A DNA stretch of 64,000 nt from M3007 sp044226205 (lineage in GTDB: Bacteria > Bacteroidota > Bacteroidia > Chitinophagales > Saprospiraceae): positions 1 to 64,000 of the forward strand of contig JBGAHL010000014.1 in assembly GCA_044226205.1 (NCBI GenBank). The letters are read 5' to 3'. Each line of letters starts with the position of its first letter. The stretch's first letter is position 1. Below the pieces are notes generated by a model. That model did not search any database and had not been told where the DNA came from. It saw only the letters and a program-made list of their open reading frames with translations. The translations under genes and the position numbers were made by a program. Below, in pieces: positions 33,047-42,501 of this stretch.

Positions 33047-34321
33047 ATGAACAAGATTCCATTGTTGCTCAGGGCGCTCCCGCTTTTTGCCCTGTGGCTG
33101 CTGGGCCAGCCGTTAACGGCCGCCCCGTTTTTCTCCGAACCCGCTTCGCCTGCCGCACTTGCCGAAGATTTTTGCGAATTACCGCCGCCAGATACCGTCT
33201 GGATCGTGGGCGCAACCCAAAACAGCATTAAAATCGCCTGGAAACCCGTAGCGGGCGCCTATACTTACGAAGCCTCCGTCATCAACCTTGATGGCGGCTC
33301 CGCTCCGCCGGCCCAGGTCATTCCGGCCCCGACCACCGATGCCTCCTTTACCGTGGCGCCGGGCAAGTACAAATTCACGGTAAAAGCCACCTCCTGCCCC
33401 AACGGCAGTTACGGGGAAGGCCGGACGGTGATTGGAAGCACCGCGATCATCATCGATGAAGTGGTTTTTGAATTCTGCACCCCCAACAACAACCGAATGC
33501 CCGTGGACTTCACCGTGTGCGTGCCTTATGGTTTCGGCCCCGAAACGAAATCTCCGGTCAGGGCTATTTCGCTGGAAGGGAAGGTAAATTCCTTTGGAAA
33601 TCAGGTGCCCTGGAAGGCCGATTTCAGGTTGATGATGCCCTGCCCGGGTGCTTTTGCCTTCGACCTTAACGAATCCCAGTCTTCCAATATCATCGTGTTT
33701 GGCAGCCCGGTCGGGAACGGCTCCAATTACGACCTCAGTTTTTACACGGAGTCGCCTTTCGCCCTGATTTTCAAGATCAACAGCCTGAGCTGGTGCACTT
33801 CCAACCCGGCCATCGTATGCCCGAACAACAACAACAACGGTTGCGGGCACGGCTACGGTTCCTGCATTGTGGATCTCATGCCCGCCGCCGGCGTGACCAT
33901 TCAGACCATCAAAGACAACAATATCGGCACCGATCAGGGCAAATGCCAGGGCTCTGCTCCCAGCTTCGGCTGGTGCATCAACAACCCGGTGATGTACAAA
34001 TCAGCCTCCGAGCCCGATCTCGACGATTCGCATGTCTTTACCCCCTCGGAAGGCTCAGCGGCAGGACTCTTGCGCGTAGTGCCCAACCCCTTCACCTTCG
34101 GAACGACGATTACCTACGGCCTGACGGAAGATTCGCCGCTGAATCTGGCCCTGTATGACGCCATGGGACGCCCGGTGAAAACCCTCGAACAATCCGATCT
34201 GACGCCCGCCGGGGTATATCACTTCGAACTTGAGGCCGATGGCCTGCCCACCGGGATGTATTACCTCGTACTTCAAACATCTTCCGAACGGCGCATTACA
34301 CCACTCGTAAAGTCTGAATAA
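33047..34321 (+). CDS. T9SS cargo with fibronectin-III-like domain
   Basis: 424 residues. Signal peptide (LPLFALWLLGQPLTA). Residues about 48-115 fit an FnIII-like fold (PDTVWIVGATQNSIKIAWKP). The middle part is rich in Cys and Asn (NNNNNGCGHGYGSCIVD) and unassigned. The last 80 residues (LLRVVPNPFTFGTTITYGL ... LPTGMYYLVLQTS) are a T9SS sorting domain. So it is exported by the type IX system. A strong terminator follows. Confidence 0.8.
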   Translation: MNKIPLLLRALPLFALWLLGQPLTAAPFFSEPASPAALAEDFCELPPPDTVWIVGATQNSIKIAWKPVAGAYTYEASVINLDGGSAPPAQVIPAPTTDASFTVAPGKYKFTVKATSCPNGSYGEGRTVIGSTAIIIDEVVFEFCTPNNNRMPVDFTVCVPYGFGPETKSPVRAISLEGKVNSFGNQVPWKADFRLMMPCPGAFAFDLNESQSSNIIVFGSPVGNGSNYDLSFYTESPFALIFKINSLSWCTSNPAIVCPNNNNNGCGHGYGSCIVDLMPAAGVTIQTIKDNNIGTDQGKCQGSAPSFGWCINNPVMYKSASEPDLDDSHVFTPSEGSAAGLLRVVPNPFTFGTTITYGLTEDSPLNLALYDAMGRPVKTLEQSDLTPAGVYHFELEADGLPTGMYYLVLQTSSERRITPLVKSE

Positions 34322-34361
34322 GTACACCTGACATTTATATATCTTATCGCATCACGCTTCC

Positions 34362-34403
34362 AGGCCCCGTGACCGAATCAAGGTCACGGGGCCTTTCTTT
34401 TTG
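34362..34403 (+). terminator. Strong rho-independent terminator
   Basis: AGGCCCCGTGACC (34362-34374) and GGTCACGGGGCCT (34382-34394) form a perfect 13-bp stem with a 7-base loop, followed by TTCTTTTTG. Confidence 0.9.
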
Positions 34404-34436
34404 AGGTCTTCGGAAGAAGTGCAAAAAGCGTAGTGG

Positions 34437-34465
34437 TTTGAGCCTCGGCCATGCCCCCACCTTTG
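34437..34465 (+). promoter_or_regulatory. Promoter-like TTTG / CACCTTTG pair
   Basis: TTTG (34437-34440) and CACCTTTG (34458-34465) are separated by 17 bases, upstream of the lipoprotein gene at 34584. The same CCCCCACCTTTG string occurs in the promoter at 44867-44897. Confidence 0.45.
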
Positions 34466-34583
34466 CATCAACGATTGCGCAACTTGATAACCGATTTAAC
34501 ATACCCAGCGGTACACTTAACCATTCTTGTTCAGCCTTCATTCTTATTCAATTTTTTTTCACCATTAATTTTCCTAATTCAAC

Positions 34584-35483
34584 ATGCAACGTTTCTTCTT
34601 CCAGCGCCTTCTTCCGGTCGCTGTACTTGCCGCCCTCTTTTCCCTTACTGCCTGCCAGAAAGACGTGGACGTCACCTCCGAACTGACGCCCGACGGTACG
34701 GCCACCCAGCGCAACCAGGTTTTCTACGGGGTTTCGCAATTCAACGGCGCACTGGTTCCCAGCCGCGTATTTGAGATCAACCAGGGCTCCGGCCTCATCA
34801 CCGCCGCTTTCAGCCCGACCGTAAATGGCACCGGCGCTGTGATCACCGACATCCGCGGTATCTGCTACCTGGGTTCGGGCATCAAGTACGCTATCATGAC
34901 GGGCCCGAACAACGGCGCCGGCGTACCCAATAACGCCCTTATGACCCTCAATGTCAACACGCAGGAAGCATTCTTCGTGTCGACCAGCACGGTGGGTACG
35001 GTGTCGGACATCGATTATGATCCGCTGACCGGCAATATCTACGGTCTGCGTGGCAATGATCTGGTTATCATCGACGGCCCCAGCGGTCTCCAGACCTACT
35101 CGACCGTGGCCATCCAGGGCCTCGGCGGCCAGTCGGCACGCGGTCTGACGATGATCGGCGACGTCAACCTCGGCACCCAAATCAACATTGCCTCTACGAC
35201 CGGCGGCGTAGCCGGCACCACGCAAGTGCGCAAAGTTGACCCCAACACGGGCGTTACCGGCTTTATCGCAACGCTTCTGCCCGGCAACCAGCTGAACGGC
35301 GGCAACTGCGGCCTCGGCTACCAACTCACGCCCAACTCCCAACTCTTCGTCAACCGTACGAACGGCGGCGCCGGTTTCGGCCTGAACAACACGGCTTGGC
35401 CCAACCAGGGCAACGTGTTTACGGCCGTCTGGGGCGCAGCAGGTGTCAACTTCGACGACCTCTCGAGCGACGTAGGCCAATAA
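34584..35483 (+). CDS. Lipoprotein, tandem paralogue 1
   Basis: 299 residues. Lipoprotein signal LPVAVLAALFSLTACQKDVD. The mature domain has propeller-like repeats (GVSQFNGALVPSRVFEINQG, VGTVSDIDYDPLTGNIYGLR), resembling DUF4394-type extracellular proteins. The neighbour at 35614 is a clear paralogue, sharing VGTVSDIDxDPLxGNIYGLR, GLTMIGD and the ending FxDLSSDVG. So the pair arose by tandem duplication. Each gene has its own terminator hairpin. Function unknown; surface or periplasmic. Confidence 0.7.
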   Translation: MQRFFFQRLLPVAVLAALFSLTACQKDVDVTSELTPDGTATQRNQVFYGVSQFNGALVPSRVFEINQGSGLITAAFSPTVNGTGAVITDIRGICYLGSGIKYAIMTGPNNGAGVPNNALMTLNVNTQEAFFVSTSTVGTVSDIDYDPLTGNIYGLRGNDLVIIDGPSGLQTYSTVAIQGLGGQSARGLTMIGDVNLGTQINIASTTGGVAGTTQVRKVDPNTGVTGFIATLLPGNQLNGGNCGLGYQLTPNSQLFVNRTNGGAGFGLNNTAWPNQGNVFTAVWGAAGVNFDDLSSDVGQ

Positions 35484-35500
35484 AAAATGATCGTTATTCG

Positions 35501-35545
35501 GATAACCCATCGCCCGCCGCACCCTCCGCGTGCGGGCGATTTATC
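35501..35545 (+). terminator. Hairpin terminator
   Basis: ATCGCCCGC (35509-35517) pairs with GCGGGCGAT (35532-35540), extended outward by GGATA/TATCC. It lies between the two paralogous lipoprotein genes. Confidence 0.65.
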
Positions 35546-35613
35546 CGGACGATTGGCATCTTCACTAAAAAACCTTTTCACTTCTTTTTATCACCGAAAC
35601 ATTCCTTTTCAAC

Positions 35614-36525
35614 ATGACACGTTCATTCTTCTTCCCCATCGCTTTGTTTGGCCTTCTGGCGGCCTTGTTCACGCTGAACGCTTGCCAAAAAGACGTTGAC
35701 CTCGCCGACCAAACCACGCCTGTCACGCACGCCACGCAACGTTACCAGGTATTCTACGGTGTAACCGTGGCCAGCCCGGGCAAACCCAGCCAACTGGTCG
35801 AAATCAACCAGGCTTCCGGCCTCGTCACCAACGTACTCCCGATCCAGCTCGACCAGGGCGGCGGCAACTTCCTGCCGGTCAACGACGTACGCGGCATTTG
35901 CTACATGGGCAACGGCAAATACATCATTTCGACAGGCCCCGACCCGATCGACTTTTTGTCAAATGCGCTGATGGACCTGGATGTGACGACCGGAACAGCC
36001 TATTTCCTTTCTTCCAGCACCGTTGGTACCGTTTCCGACATCGACTTCGACCCGCTTAGCGGCAACATCTACGGTCTGCGCGGCAACAATATCGTGACCA
36101 TCAATGGCGGCGGTTACACCAACTTCGCCATGGTCGCAATGGCCGGCCTGCCGGCAGGCTACACGGCCAAAGGCCTAACGATGATCGGCGACATCAATAT
36201 TCCTTCGACGCAGGTCAATATCGCTTTGACGCAAAACGGCAACTTCGGAACCACTTTCGTGTATAAAGTCAACCCGGCCTCGGGCGTCACCGGCTTTATC
36301 GCTCAATTGCTGCCCAACGCCCAACTCAGCGGCGGCAACTGCTCCCTGAGCTTTCAATTGCAGCCGGGTTCGGAAATGTACATCAACCGCAATACCTCCA
36401 ACGTATTTCCTGGCCTCGGCCTCAATCGCCTCGGCGGCTGGCCCAACCAGGGCGTGGTAGCTACCGGCGTTTACGGCGCAAACGGCTTCAACTTCGAAGA
36501 CCTTTCGAGCGACGTGGGTTTGTAA
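35614..36525 (+). CDS. Lipoprotein, tandem paralogue 2
   Basis: 303 residues. Lipoprotein signal ALFGLLAALFTLNACQKDVD. The body mirrors the preceding gene product: propeller-like repeats, VSDIDFDPLSGNIYGLRGNN and a final FEDLSSDVGL. Sequence divergence is moderate and the insert lengths differ, so the duplication is not recent. A terminator follows at 36568. Confidence 0.7.
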   Translation: MTRSFFFPIALFGLLAALFTLNACQKDVDLADQTTPVTHATQRYQVFYGVTVASPGKPSQLVEINQASGLVTNVLPIQLDQGGGNFLPVNDVRGICYMGNGKYIISTGPDPIDFLSNALMDLDVTTGTAYFLSSSTVGTVSDIDFDPLSGNIYGLRGNNIVTINGGGYTNFAMVAMAGLPAGYTAKGLTMIGDINIPSTQVNIALTQNGNFGTTFVYKVNPASGVTGFIAQLLPNAQLSGGNCSLSFQLQPGSEMYINRNTSNVFPGLGLNRLGGWPNQGVVATGVYGANGFNFEDLSSDVGL

Positions 36526-36567
36526 GAATTAAAAAACACCTGACTTATTCAATACAGACGGCAAAGT

Positions 36568-36595
36568 CGCCCCGGTTCGCCGGGGCGGCTTTTTT
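36568..36595 (+). terminator. Rho-independent terminator
   Basis: CGCCCCGG-TTCG-CCGGGGCG (36568-36587), a stable tetraloop hairpin, followed by a run of T. It sits between convergent genes. Confidence 0.85.
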
Positions 36596-36602
36596 CATGG
36601 CG

Positions 36603-38792
36603 CTATCTAAGTTCTATCTTTTTTTTATCAAAATCATACAACCAGGTCAAAGGACGGGCGCTGTTGAATTCCAGTTTCATCCCCGCCGGCAGGTCAACCG
36701 AGCCCCGCTTTTTACCTGCACTGTGAAAAAGCAGGTACCCTCCCGCGCCAAACGCATAATCATCGGCCCGGGAGTAAATCCGGCAACCCGCGCGTTCGAA
36801 AATATTGCGCCAAACCGACTTGCCATGCACGGGCACCGTCGAACAAACCACGGCTCCTGCCGGCCTTTGTTTCCAGGCCATCACCGCCAGCGAATCGGGA
36901 CCGCTCAGCCGGGCCAACACCTCGACATCCGGGTCGTCGATGCTGAAAAGCGGCGCCACTTTTTCCGTGTTTTCCACGTCAAAAGTGCCGGCCCGCCATT
37001 TGATCGGCGGAACCGCAGTGACCTGGCTAAATTTGAAACCGGTCAGGTCCTCTGCAAGGCTACGGTCGTTGGAAACCCCGTCGGAATAGCCCGCCAGATA
37101 GTTCCAGACGATCGTCCGGCCCGGGCTTTGTACCGCTTCGCGCACATAGCGGCGCTGCGCCGTGTCCAGCGCCCAGGCATTCGGAAAAACAATCGCGCGG
37201 TAAGGTTTCAAATCGAGGCGCCGCAGGTCGAAAAAATACACCTGATCCACCATCGCGCCGGCCCGGACCAGGTCTTCCATAGCGGCGTCCTGACCGCTTT
37301 CACACTGCCGCGTCCATATATTTTCAAGGTGGTAAAACCCCTCCGTATCCCACACAACGAGCACGTCGGCGACCGTCTCTGCCCTTTTGGGTCGTCCGTA
37401 ATTTTTTGAAAAAAAAGCCAGCGTACGGCTGATTTCCTCGCGATACATCGGGCTGTCCCACCAGCCTGTATTGCGCCGCGGACCAAAATCGTAGAGCCAC
37501 AAACCCGCGCCCTGCATCAGGGGCTGCCAAAGACTGCGTTGCAAGACGGGCAGGTAAAGCGTGTCGCCGAGCGGCTGCGAGCGCACGAAGTCCTGCTCCC
37601 GTTTGTTTTGCAGGTAGCCGTTGTCGATTTCATCGAACCACAGTTTGCCGTGCAATTGCACCGATCGCACCAGACCGCGCTCCATGCCGCTCCCGCCGGC
37701 TTTCCGGCTTTCTGAAAAATAACTGGTCGGGCCGGCAAAATAGTCGATCCAGGGGCTGTCGAGCAGTCGCTGCGCTTCCAGATGCCCACCCACGGCGTGG
37801 CGGCACAAGCCAAAATGCAGGTAATTGTAAAACACGCCGACGATGAGCGGGCGGGGCCAGTTTTGCTTCACCGTGCGACAAAACAGCTCGATATCGTCGG
37901 CGACAACCGCTTGCTGGCAGCGGTAAAAATCGAGCAAATACCGCTCCCTAAGCGGGTCACGCAACACGGCGCCCGGGTCCGCGCAACAACGGCGAATCAA
38001 GGTGTCGGGCACGAGCACGGTGGTCAGGGCGGCGTTCGGATCGTTCCAGGCCTGCCGCAGCCCACCATCGTCGACGTACCGCGCGCGCAACCAGCGGCGA
38101 AACGCCTCCTGCATGGGCGCACTGCAATCGGGTTCGTGCTTCACAAACCCCCAACTGTGCCACTCGCCGTACACGCCCCCCGCGACATGGATGCCGATAA
38201 CGGCACGGCCCTCGCGGGTCGGCGCCAGGCGGCGACAAAACTCCGCTGTTTTTTCCGCCGCTTCGCGCCGCCAGCGTTCGGAGGCCAGGCTCGCGCGCCG
38301 CGCGCGGTCGGGGTCGCCGTCTTCGTGGTTGAAAGGAAGCCCTTCGGGCAAGTCTTCCAGCGGTCCGTCGGCAAATTGCACACATTCTTCGGGGTATTTG
38401 CGCGTCCACCAGGCGGGAGCATTGACGTGCAAACGCACTACGACCGCCGCGTCGGGACAGGCGTCGAGTACCCCGCGAATTTGCCGGCGCGCCAGTGCAA
38501 GATCGAGCCGCGCGGCGTTTTCCTGCCAGATATCTTCCAGCCAAAGATCCACCTGATACAGTCTGACGCCCGCGCCGGCCATTTGCCGGAGGTTGTGCGC
38601 GGGCAATTCTTCCCACGACCAGCGCCCGCCGGCGACATGCGTCAGGGCGTAAAAAAAAGGCAACTGAGGCTGATGATCTACCCATAAAACGGGAGCGTCG
38701 CCCACCATTCGGACCTCGGCACTGCGCCCTTTTTGCCCAAAAACCCAAAAGGGCAAGAGGCAAAGGACAAGGCATAAAAGCGGCTTTTTCAT
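36603..38792 (-). CDS. Glycosidase-like secreted protein (GH42/beta-galactosidase-like)
   Basis: 729 residues from the ATG at 38792, opening a signal peptide (LLCLVLCLLPFWVFGQ). A TIM-barrel-like N-terminal region has VRLYQVDLWLEDIW, AVVVRLHVNAPAWW, VIGIHVAGGVYGEWHSWGF and FRRWLRARYVDDGGLRQAWN, the layout of GH42-type enzymes. A Rossmann-like domain follows (ADVLVVWDTEGFYHL, YRAIVFPNAWALD). Substrate unknown; the exact catalytic glutamates cannot be fixed by eye. It is the last gene of the leftward moxR-bat run, 17 bases after the TPR gene, which is unusual company for it. Confidence 0.65.
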   Translation of the reverse strand: MKKPLLCLVLCLLPFWVFGQKGRSAEVRMVGDAPVLWVDHQPQLPFFYALTHVAGGRWSWEELPAHNLRQMAGAGVRLYQVDLWLEDIWQENAARLDLALARRQIRGVLDACPDAAVVVRLHVNAPAWWTRKYPEECVQFADGPLEDLPEGLPFNHEDGDPDRARRASLASERWRREAAEKTAEFCRRLAPTREGRAVIGIHVAGGVYGEWHSWGFVKHEPDCSAPMQEAFRRWLRARYVDDGGLRQAWNDPNAALTTVLVPDTLIRRCCADPGAVLRDPLRERYLLDFYRCQQAVVADDIELFCRTVKQNWPRPLIVGVFYNYLHFGLCRHAVGGHLEAQRLLDSPWIDYFAGPTSYFSESRKAGGSGMERGLVRSVQLHGKLWFDEIDNGYLQNKREQDFVRSQPLGDTLYLPVLQRSLWQPLMQGAGLWLYDFGPRRNTGWWDSPMYREEISRTLAFFSKNYGRPKRAETVADVLVVWDTEGFYHLENIWTRQCESGQDAAMEDLVRAGAMVDQVYFFDLRRLDLKPYRAIVFPNAWALDTAQRRYVREAVQSPGRTIVWNYLAGYSDGVSNDRSLAEDLTGFKFSQVTAVPPIKWRAGTFDVENTEKVAPLFSIDDPDVEVLARLSGPDSLAVMAWKQRPAGAVVCSTVPVHGKSVWRNIFERAGCRIYSRADDYAFGAGGYLLFHSAGKKRGSVDLPAGMKLEFNSARPLTWLYDFDKKKIELR

Positions 38793-38809
38793 GCCGAAAT
38801 ATGCAGCTT

Positions 38810-39475
38810 TCACCAATCCTTTTGTGTACCCGACGATTGGGCAGAGGGCGTCAGTTCGCGGTATTGCCTGGCGCTGCGCTGCTCATCGGGCGTCACGACG
38901 GTCTCCAGCAAACGTTTGGCCTCGGCGGGAGGCATGCCGCCAGCGGGCACTTCCCTCTGTTGCGGCGCAGCCGGCTGATCGAGGTAGCGCTGGCGCGGCG
39001 GGGGCGTGCGGGGAGGCGGAGGAGGGGGCGGGGGTTCGGGCGGCGGGGGTTGCTGCCGGTTGCGGCGGGCAATTTCGAGGTTGCGTTTTGCGTCGGGGCG
39101 GGATGGCGAACGACGCAAACTTTTTTGATAAGCTTCGTAAGCTTCTGCAAACTTGCCCTGTTTCATCAAGGCATTGCCCAGGTTGTACCAGGCATCGGAC
39201 TGCGCCGAGGGCAGGGGCGCCGACTCGGCAGCGCGGCGCAACAAAGCCTCGGCTTCATCATAGTCGCCGGCCTGAAAAGCGGCAGTTCCGGCATTGTAAT
39301 CTGCCGTGGGGCCCGACGCTTTTTCATAAGCCTCGCGTGCCTCGGCGTAGTTTTTACGATCGTACTGCCTGTCGCCGCGCAGCAGTTGGCCATGCCCGTT
39401 TTGCCCCCGGAGCCCGATGGCGAAAGCCGGAACCAGCAAGATCAGCGCAGCGATATTTTTACAAAAAAATCTCAT
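38810..39475 (-). CDS. BatC-like TPR protein
   Basis: 221 residues from the ATG at 39475. Signal or membrane segment (ALILLVPAFAIGLRGQ), then TPR pairs (ADYNAGTAAFQAGDYDEAEA, AWYNLGNALMKQGKFAEAYE) and a poly-proline linker (about residues 138-152). TPR proteins of this kind follow batA and batB in Bacteroidota aerotolerance operons and are thought to scaffold the vWA proteins at the inner membrane. It starts two bases after batB. Confidence 0.75.
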   Translation of the reverse strand: MRFFCKNIAALILLVPAFAIGLRGQNGHGQLLRGDRQYDRKNYAEAREAYEKASGPTADYNAGTAAFQAGDYDEAEALLRRAAESAPLPSAQSDAWYNLGNALMKQGKFAEAYEAYQKSLRRSPSRPDAKRNLEIARRNRQQPPPPEPPPPPPPPRTPPPRQRYLDQPAAPQQREVPAGGMPPAEAKRLLETVVTPDEQRSARQYRELTPSAQSSGTQKDW

Positions 39476-39477
39476 AA

Positions 39478-40482
39478 TCAGGCGTTTGCATCGGTTTTTG
39501 TTTTTCTTTTCCACCAAAGCAACTGCTCCAGAATAAGAAGAAGAATTGCGGGCAAAAGCAGCCACTGATACTGGCTGACGTACTCGGTAGTGGTTTTGGC
39601 TTCCACGGTTTTTTGCTGGAGCCGGTCGAGGGCTGCCCCCAGTTCGCGCACGGACGAGGGGTCGGATGCCGCGAAACTCTGGCCGCCGCCGGTTTGCGCC
39701 AAATCGCGCAGCAAGGCGGGATTGGCAGCGGTGCGCACCGGCTGCCCGGAGAAATCGCGCTTGACTTCCCGCCCGCCCGTCGGGATGGTCACCCCGGCGC
39801 CGGTCCCGACACTGACGGTATGGATTTCCAGACCGCCGGCATGCGCTTCCCGGGCGCGGCGGGTGGTTTCGCCAAGGTGGTTTTCACCGTCCGATACAAT
39901 GACGAGCGCACGGCCTGATTCCTGCTCCGCCGTGCCGAACAAACGACTGGTCAGCTCGATGGCGGAGGCCAGGTTGGTGCCTTGTTCGGTGGTAAAATTG
40001 GGGTTGGCATTGCGCACGAAGGTGAGCAGGGCCGAGTGGTCGGACGACAAAGGCATCTGGGCGTAGGCGTCGCCGGCAAAAAAGATCAGGCCGATCCGGT
40101 CGCCGTCGAGGGTTTGCACCAGCTTTTGAATAAAAGCCTTGGCCGATTCGAGCCGGCTGGGCTTTTCATCGGCCGCCAGCATGCTCTGCGAAATGTCGAG
40201 GGCAATCATGATGTCGGCGCTCTTTTGCGGCGGCGGCGCCACTTGCTCGGCGCGTTGCGGGTTGGCAATACAGAGCGCGATCAAGGCCAACGCCACGCTG
40301 TACAACACCACTTTCAGGGAAAAACGCCGCGAGGAAAAACCCAGCAACAAACGCTCGGCCAGCTGGGAAGACCCCAACTGCCGCAAGGTGCGGGTACGCC
40401 ATTGCCAATACACGTACAGCACGGCGCCGAACACGGGCACTACCCAAAGCAGGTTGAGAAGAGCGGGATTTTCGAAACGCAT
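39478..40482 (-). CDS. batB: BatB-like membrane vWA protein
   Basis: 334 residues. Membrane helices at the N-terminus (LLNLLWVVPVFGAVLYVYW, VVLYSVALALIALCIA) and near the C-terminus (WLLLPAILLLILEQLLWW) frame a periplasmic or cytoplasmic vWA domain with MIDAS ALDISQSM and SDGENHLGET. The layout equals BatA/BatB of Bacteroides aerotolerance operons. Exact function remains unsettled in the literature. It is 70 bases after batA. Confidence 0.82.
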   Translation of the reverse strand: MRFENPALLNLLWVVPVFGAVLYVYWQWRTRTLRQLGSSQLAERLLLGFSSRRFSLKVVLYSVALALIALCIANPQRAEQVAPPPQKSADIMIALDISQSMLAADEKPSRLESAKAFIQKLVQTLDGDRIGLIFFAGDAYAQMPLSSDHSALLTFVRNANPNFTTEQGTNLASAIELTSRLFGTAEQESGRALVIVSDGENHLGETTRRAREAHAGGLEIHTVSVGTGAGVTIPTGGREVKRDFSGQPVRTAANPALLRDLAQTGGGQSFAASDPSSVRELGAALDRLQQKTVEAKTTTEYVSQYQWLLLPAILLLILEQLLWWKRKTKTDANA

Positions 40483-40552
40483 CGGCGTAAAATGAGTGAG
40501 TGACTGGACAAAAAACGAATATGATTGATCTGAAAATGAAAGACTTGGGCAA

Positions 40553-41539
40553 TCAGGTGACGACCCTCAGCGGGCCCCAGCGCAGCAACATTTCCAGCAA
40601 TAAAAGACAAAGTGCAGCCGTGAGAAACCAAAAGAACAGGTCCACATCCCGGCGGATCACGGTGGTCGTCAGCGGGGTTTTTTCGAGGCGGTCGATCTCC
40701 GCGTAAATGTCGCGCAGGTCGTCGGCGTTGCGGGCGCGGTAAAATTGCCCGCCGCTAAGCCGGGCGACATCTTCCAGCAACTGGGTATCGAAACGCATGG
40801 TCCGGGCGGCAAAAGCGTAGGAACCGTCGAAATTCTGCCGGATCGGCGACATCACCGTGCCGTCCGAGCCAATACCCACGGTGTACACCCTGACGCCCAG
40901 GGAGCGGGCCATCTCGGCGGCTTTGATCGGGCCGATTGCGCCGGCGTTGTTTTCACTGTCGGTCAGCAGGATAATGACCTTGCTGGCCGAGGGGCTGTCT
41001 TTCAGGTGATTGACCGCCGTGGCGATGCCCATGCCGATGGCCGTGCCGTCTTCGAGCCGGCCGACCTGGAGGTTGTTGACAAAAGCCTGGAAAATCCTGC
41101 GGTCGTCGGTCAGCGGGCAATGCATAAATGCGCCGCCGGAGAAAACCACCAGCCCGAGGCGGTCGTAAGGGCGCCGGCTGGCAAAGTCGTTGGCGATCTT
41201 TTTGGCGGTGCTCAGCCGGTCGGGGGCAAAATCGCGGGTGAGCATGCTGGGCGAAATGTCGAGGGCGAGAATGATGTCGATGGCCTCGGCCACGACTTTC
41301 TCTTCCTGCCAGGGGCTTTGCGGGCGGGCCATCGCGACGATCAGCAGGGCAACTGCCGCCCAGCGGAGCGACTGCAGCCAGCGCCGGGCAAAAAGCACCC
41401 AGGTTTTGACGCCTTTCATGGCCGACAATCGCGACACCTGCAGTGTGACATGCCGCACACGGGCCGCGCGCCGGTACCAGATGATCAGCGGCGGCAATGC
41501 GAGCAACAGCAGAAGCCAGAGTGGTTGTGCGAAGGTCAC
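40553..41539 (-). CDS. batA: BatA-like membrane vWA protein
   Basis: 328 residues. N-terminal helices (LWLLLLLALPPLIIWY, LRWAAVALLIVAMA) and a C-terminal helix (LFFWFLTAALCLLLLEML) enclose a vWA domain with MIDAS ALDISPSM and LTDSENNAGAI. It overlaps the upstream DUF4381-like gene by four bases (ATGA) and precedes batB. The metal-binding MIDAS residues are intact, so ligand binding is plausible. Confidence 0.85.
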   Translation of the reverse strand: MTFAQPLWLLLLLALPPLIIWYRRAARVRHVTLQVSRLSAMKGVKTWVLFARRWLQSLRWAAVALLIVAMARPQSPWQEEKVVAEAIDIILALDISPSMLTRDFAPDRLSTAKKIANDFASRRPYDRLGLVVFSGGAFMHCPLTDDRRIFQAFVNNLQVGRLEDGTAIGMGIATAVNHLKDSPSASKVIILLTDSENNAGAIGPIKAAEMARSLGVRVYTVGIGSDGTVMSPIRQNFDGSYAFAARTMRFDTQLLEDVARLSGGQFYRARNADDLRDIYAEIDRLEKTPLTTTVIRRDVDLFFWFLTAALCLLLLEMLLRWGPLRVVT

Positions 41540-42501
41540 GATGGTTGTACCTGGGTTTGTTGAATCAATTGACGGGCGTCGCGAATGCTTTTTTCGTGGT
41601 AGTCCGGGGGCGGGGGCGTACGGGCGTATTTGGTCAGGTCGGCTTGTTCGAGCAAATCCCGAAGGGTATTTTGCAGTTGCATGGGGAAGCCGGCGTTTTT
41701 CAGCGCGGGAAGAATTTCCCTCGTCGTCGATTCGAGCGCGAGCACCCGGTAGCGTTTTTCAAGGTATTCGCGGAGCAGCAAACTGAGGCGAACGTAGTGG
41801 GTTTTCAGCTCGCCTTTTTTCCACAACTGCTCGCGCGCCAGCGCGTCGAGTTGCGCCAGCGCCTGCTCGTGCGCAGGGATTTCACGGGGCGGCGGCGGGG
41901 CCTCGGCGATGGGTAAAATAACGGGGCGGCGCTTGCGGCGGCGGCGAATTTGCCACCACGCCACGCCCAATACGAGCAGCGCGCCCAGTCCCCAGGGCCA
42001 GTAATCGTACCAGAACACCTGCTCGCGGCGGATATCGCGCACGGGCGCCATGCCGTTGACATCGGGGCTGACGGCCTTGGGCACGACCTGCCATTGTACC
42101 GTGTTGGTTTCCAATACGTTGCCCAGATGGAGCCGCACCCGAAGGGGCGGCAATTGCGCCACCATGCTGTCGAAAGCTGTGAGCGTACTTTTATACAACC
42201 AAACCGAGCCGGACCGCTGCCAGCCCGTGCGAGAGAGGATGTTTTCCTGCGGCACCAGCGTATCCCAGGGCCCGAAATCGACGCCTTCCGGCTGAGCGGT
42301 CACGCCCGACACCATGACAGACAGCACGGCCGTGTCGCCGGGTTCGATGCGCCGCGGCTCGAGGGCGATGGAGGCGTTTTGCGCAAGGATAAAAAGCGGG
42401 GCCAGCCAGAAAGCGCAGACGTTCCAGCCCCTGCGGATCAGGCGTCGCCCGCTGCGGCTGGGCAGCTGTTTTTTCAAAAAAACAACGGCATTTTTACCCA
42501 T
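41536..42501 (-). CDS. BatD/DUF4381-like membrane protein
   Basis: 321 residues if started at the ATG at 42501 (nine codons into a longer reading). N-terminal signal-like helix (FWLAPLFILAQ), a beta domain (LEPRRIEPGDTAVLSVMVSG) as in BatD-type proteins, a central membrane helix (WPWGLGALLVLGVAWWQI), then a basic cytoplasmic part with LREYLEKRYRVLALESTTRE. This combines features that other operons place in separate DUF4381 and BatD genes. It overlaps the DUF58 gene by eight bases and batA by four. Confidence 0.65.
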   Translation of the reverse strand: MGKNAVVFLKKQLPSRSGRRLIRRGWNVCAFWLAPLFILAQNASIALEPRRIEPGDTAVLSVMVSGVTAQPEGVDFGPWDTLVPQENILSRTGWQRSGSVWLYKSTLTAFDSMVAQLPPLRVRLHLGNVLETNTVQWQVVPKAVSPDVNGMAPVRDIRREQVFWYDYWPWGLGALLVLGVAWWQIRRRRKRRPVILPIAEAPPPPREIPAHEQALAQLDALAREQLWKKGELKTHYVRLSLLLREYLEKRYRVLALESTTREILPALKNAGFPMQLQNTLRDLLEQADLTKYARTPPPPDYHEKSIRDARQLIQQTQVQPS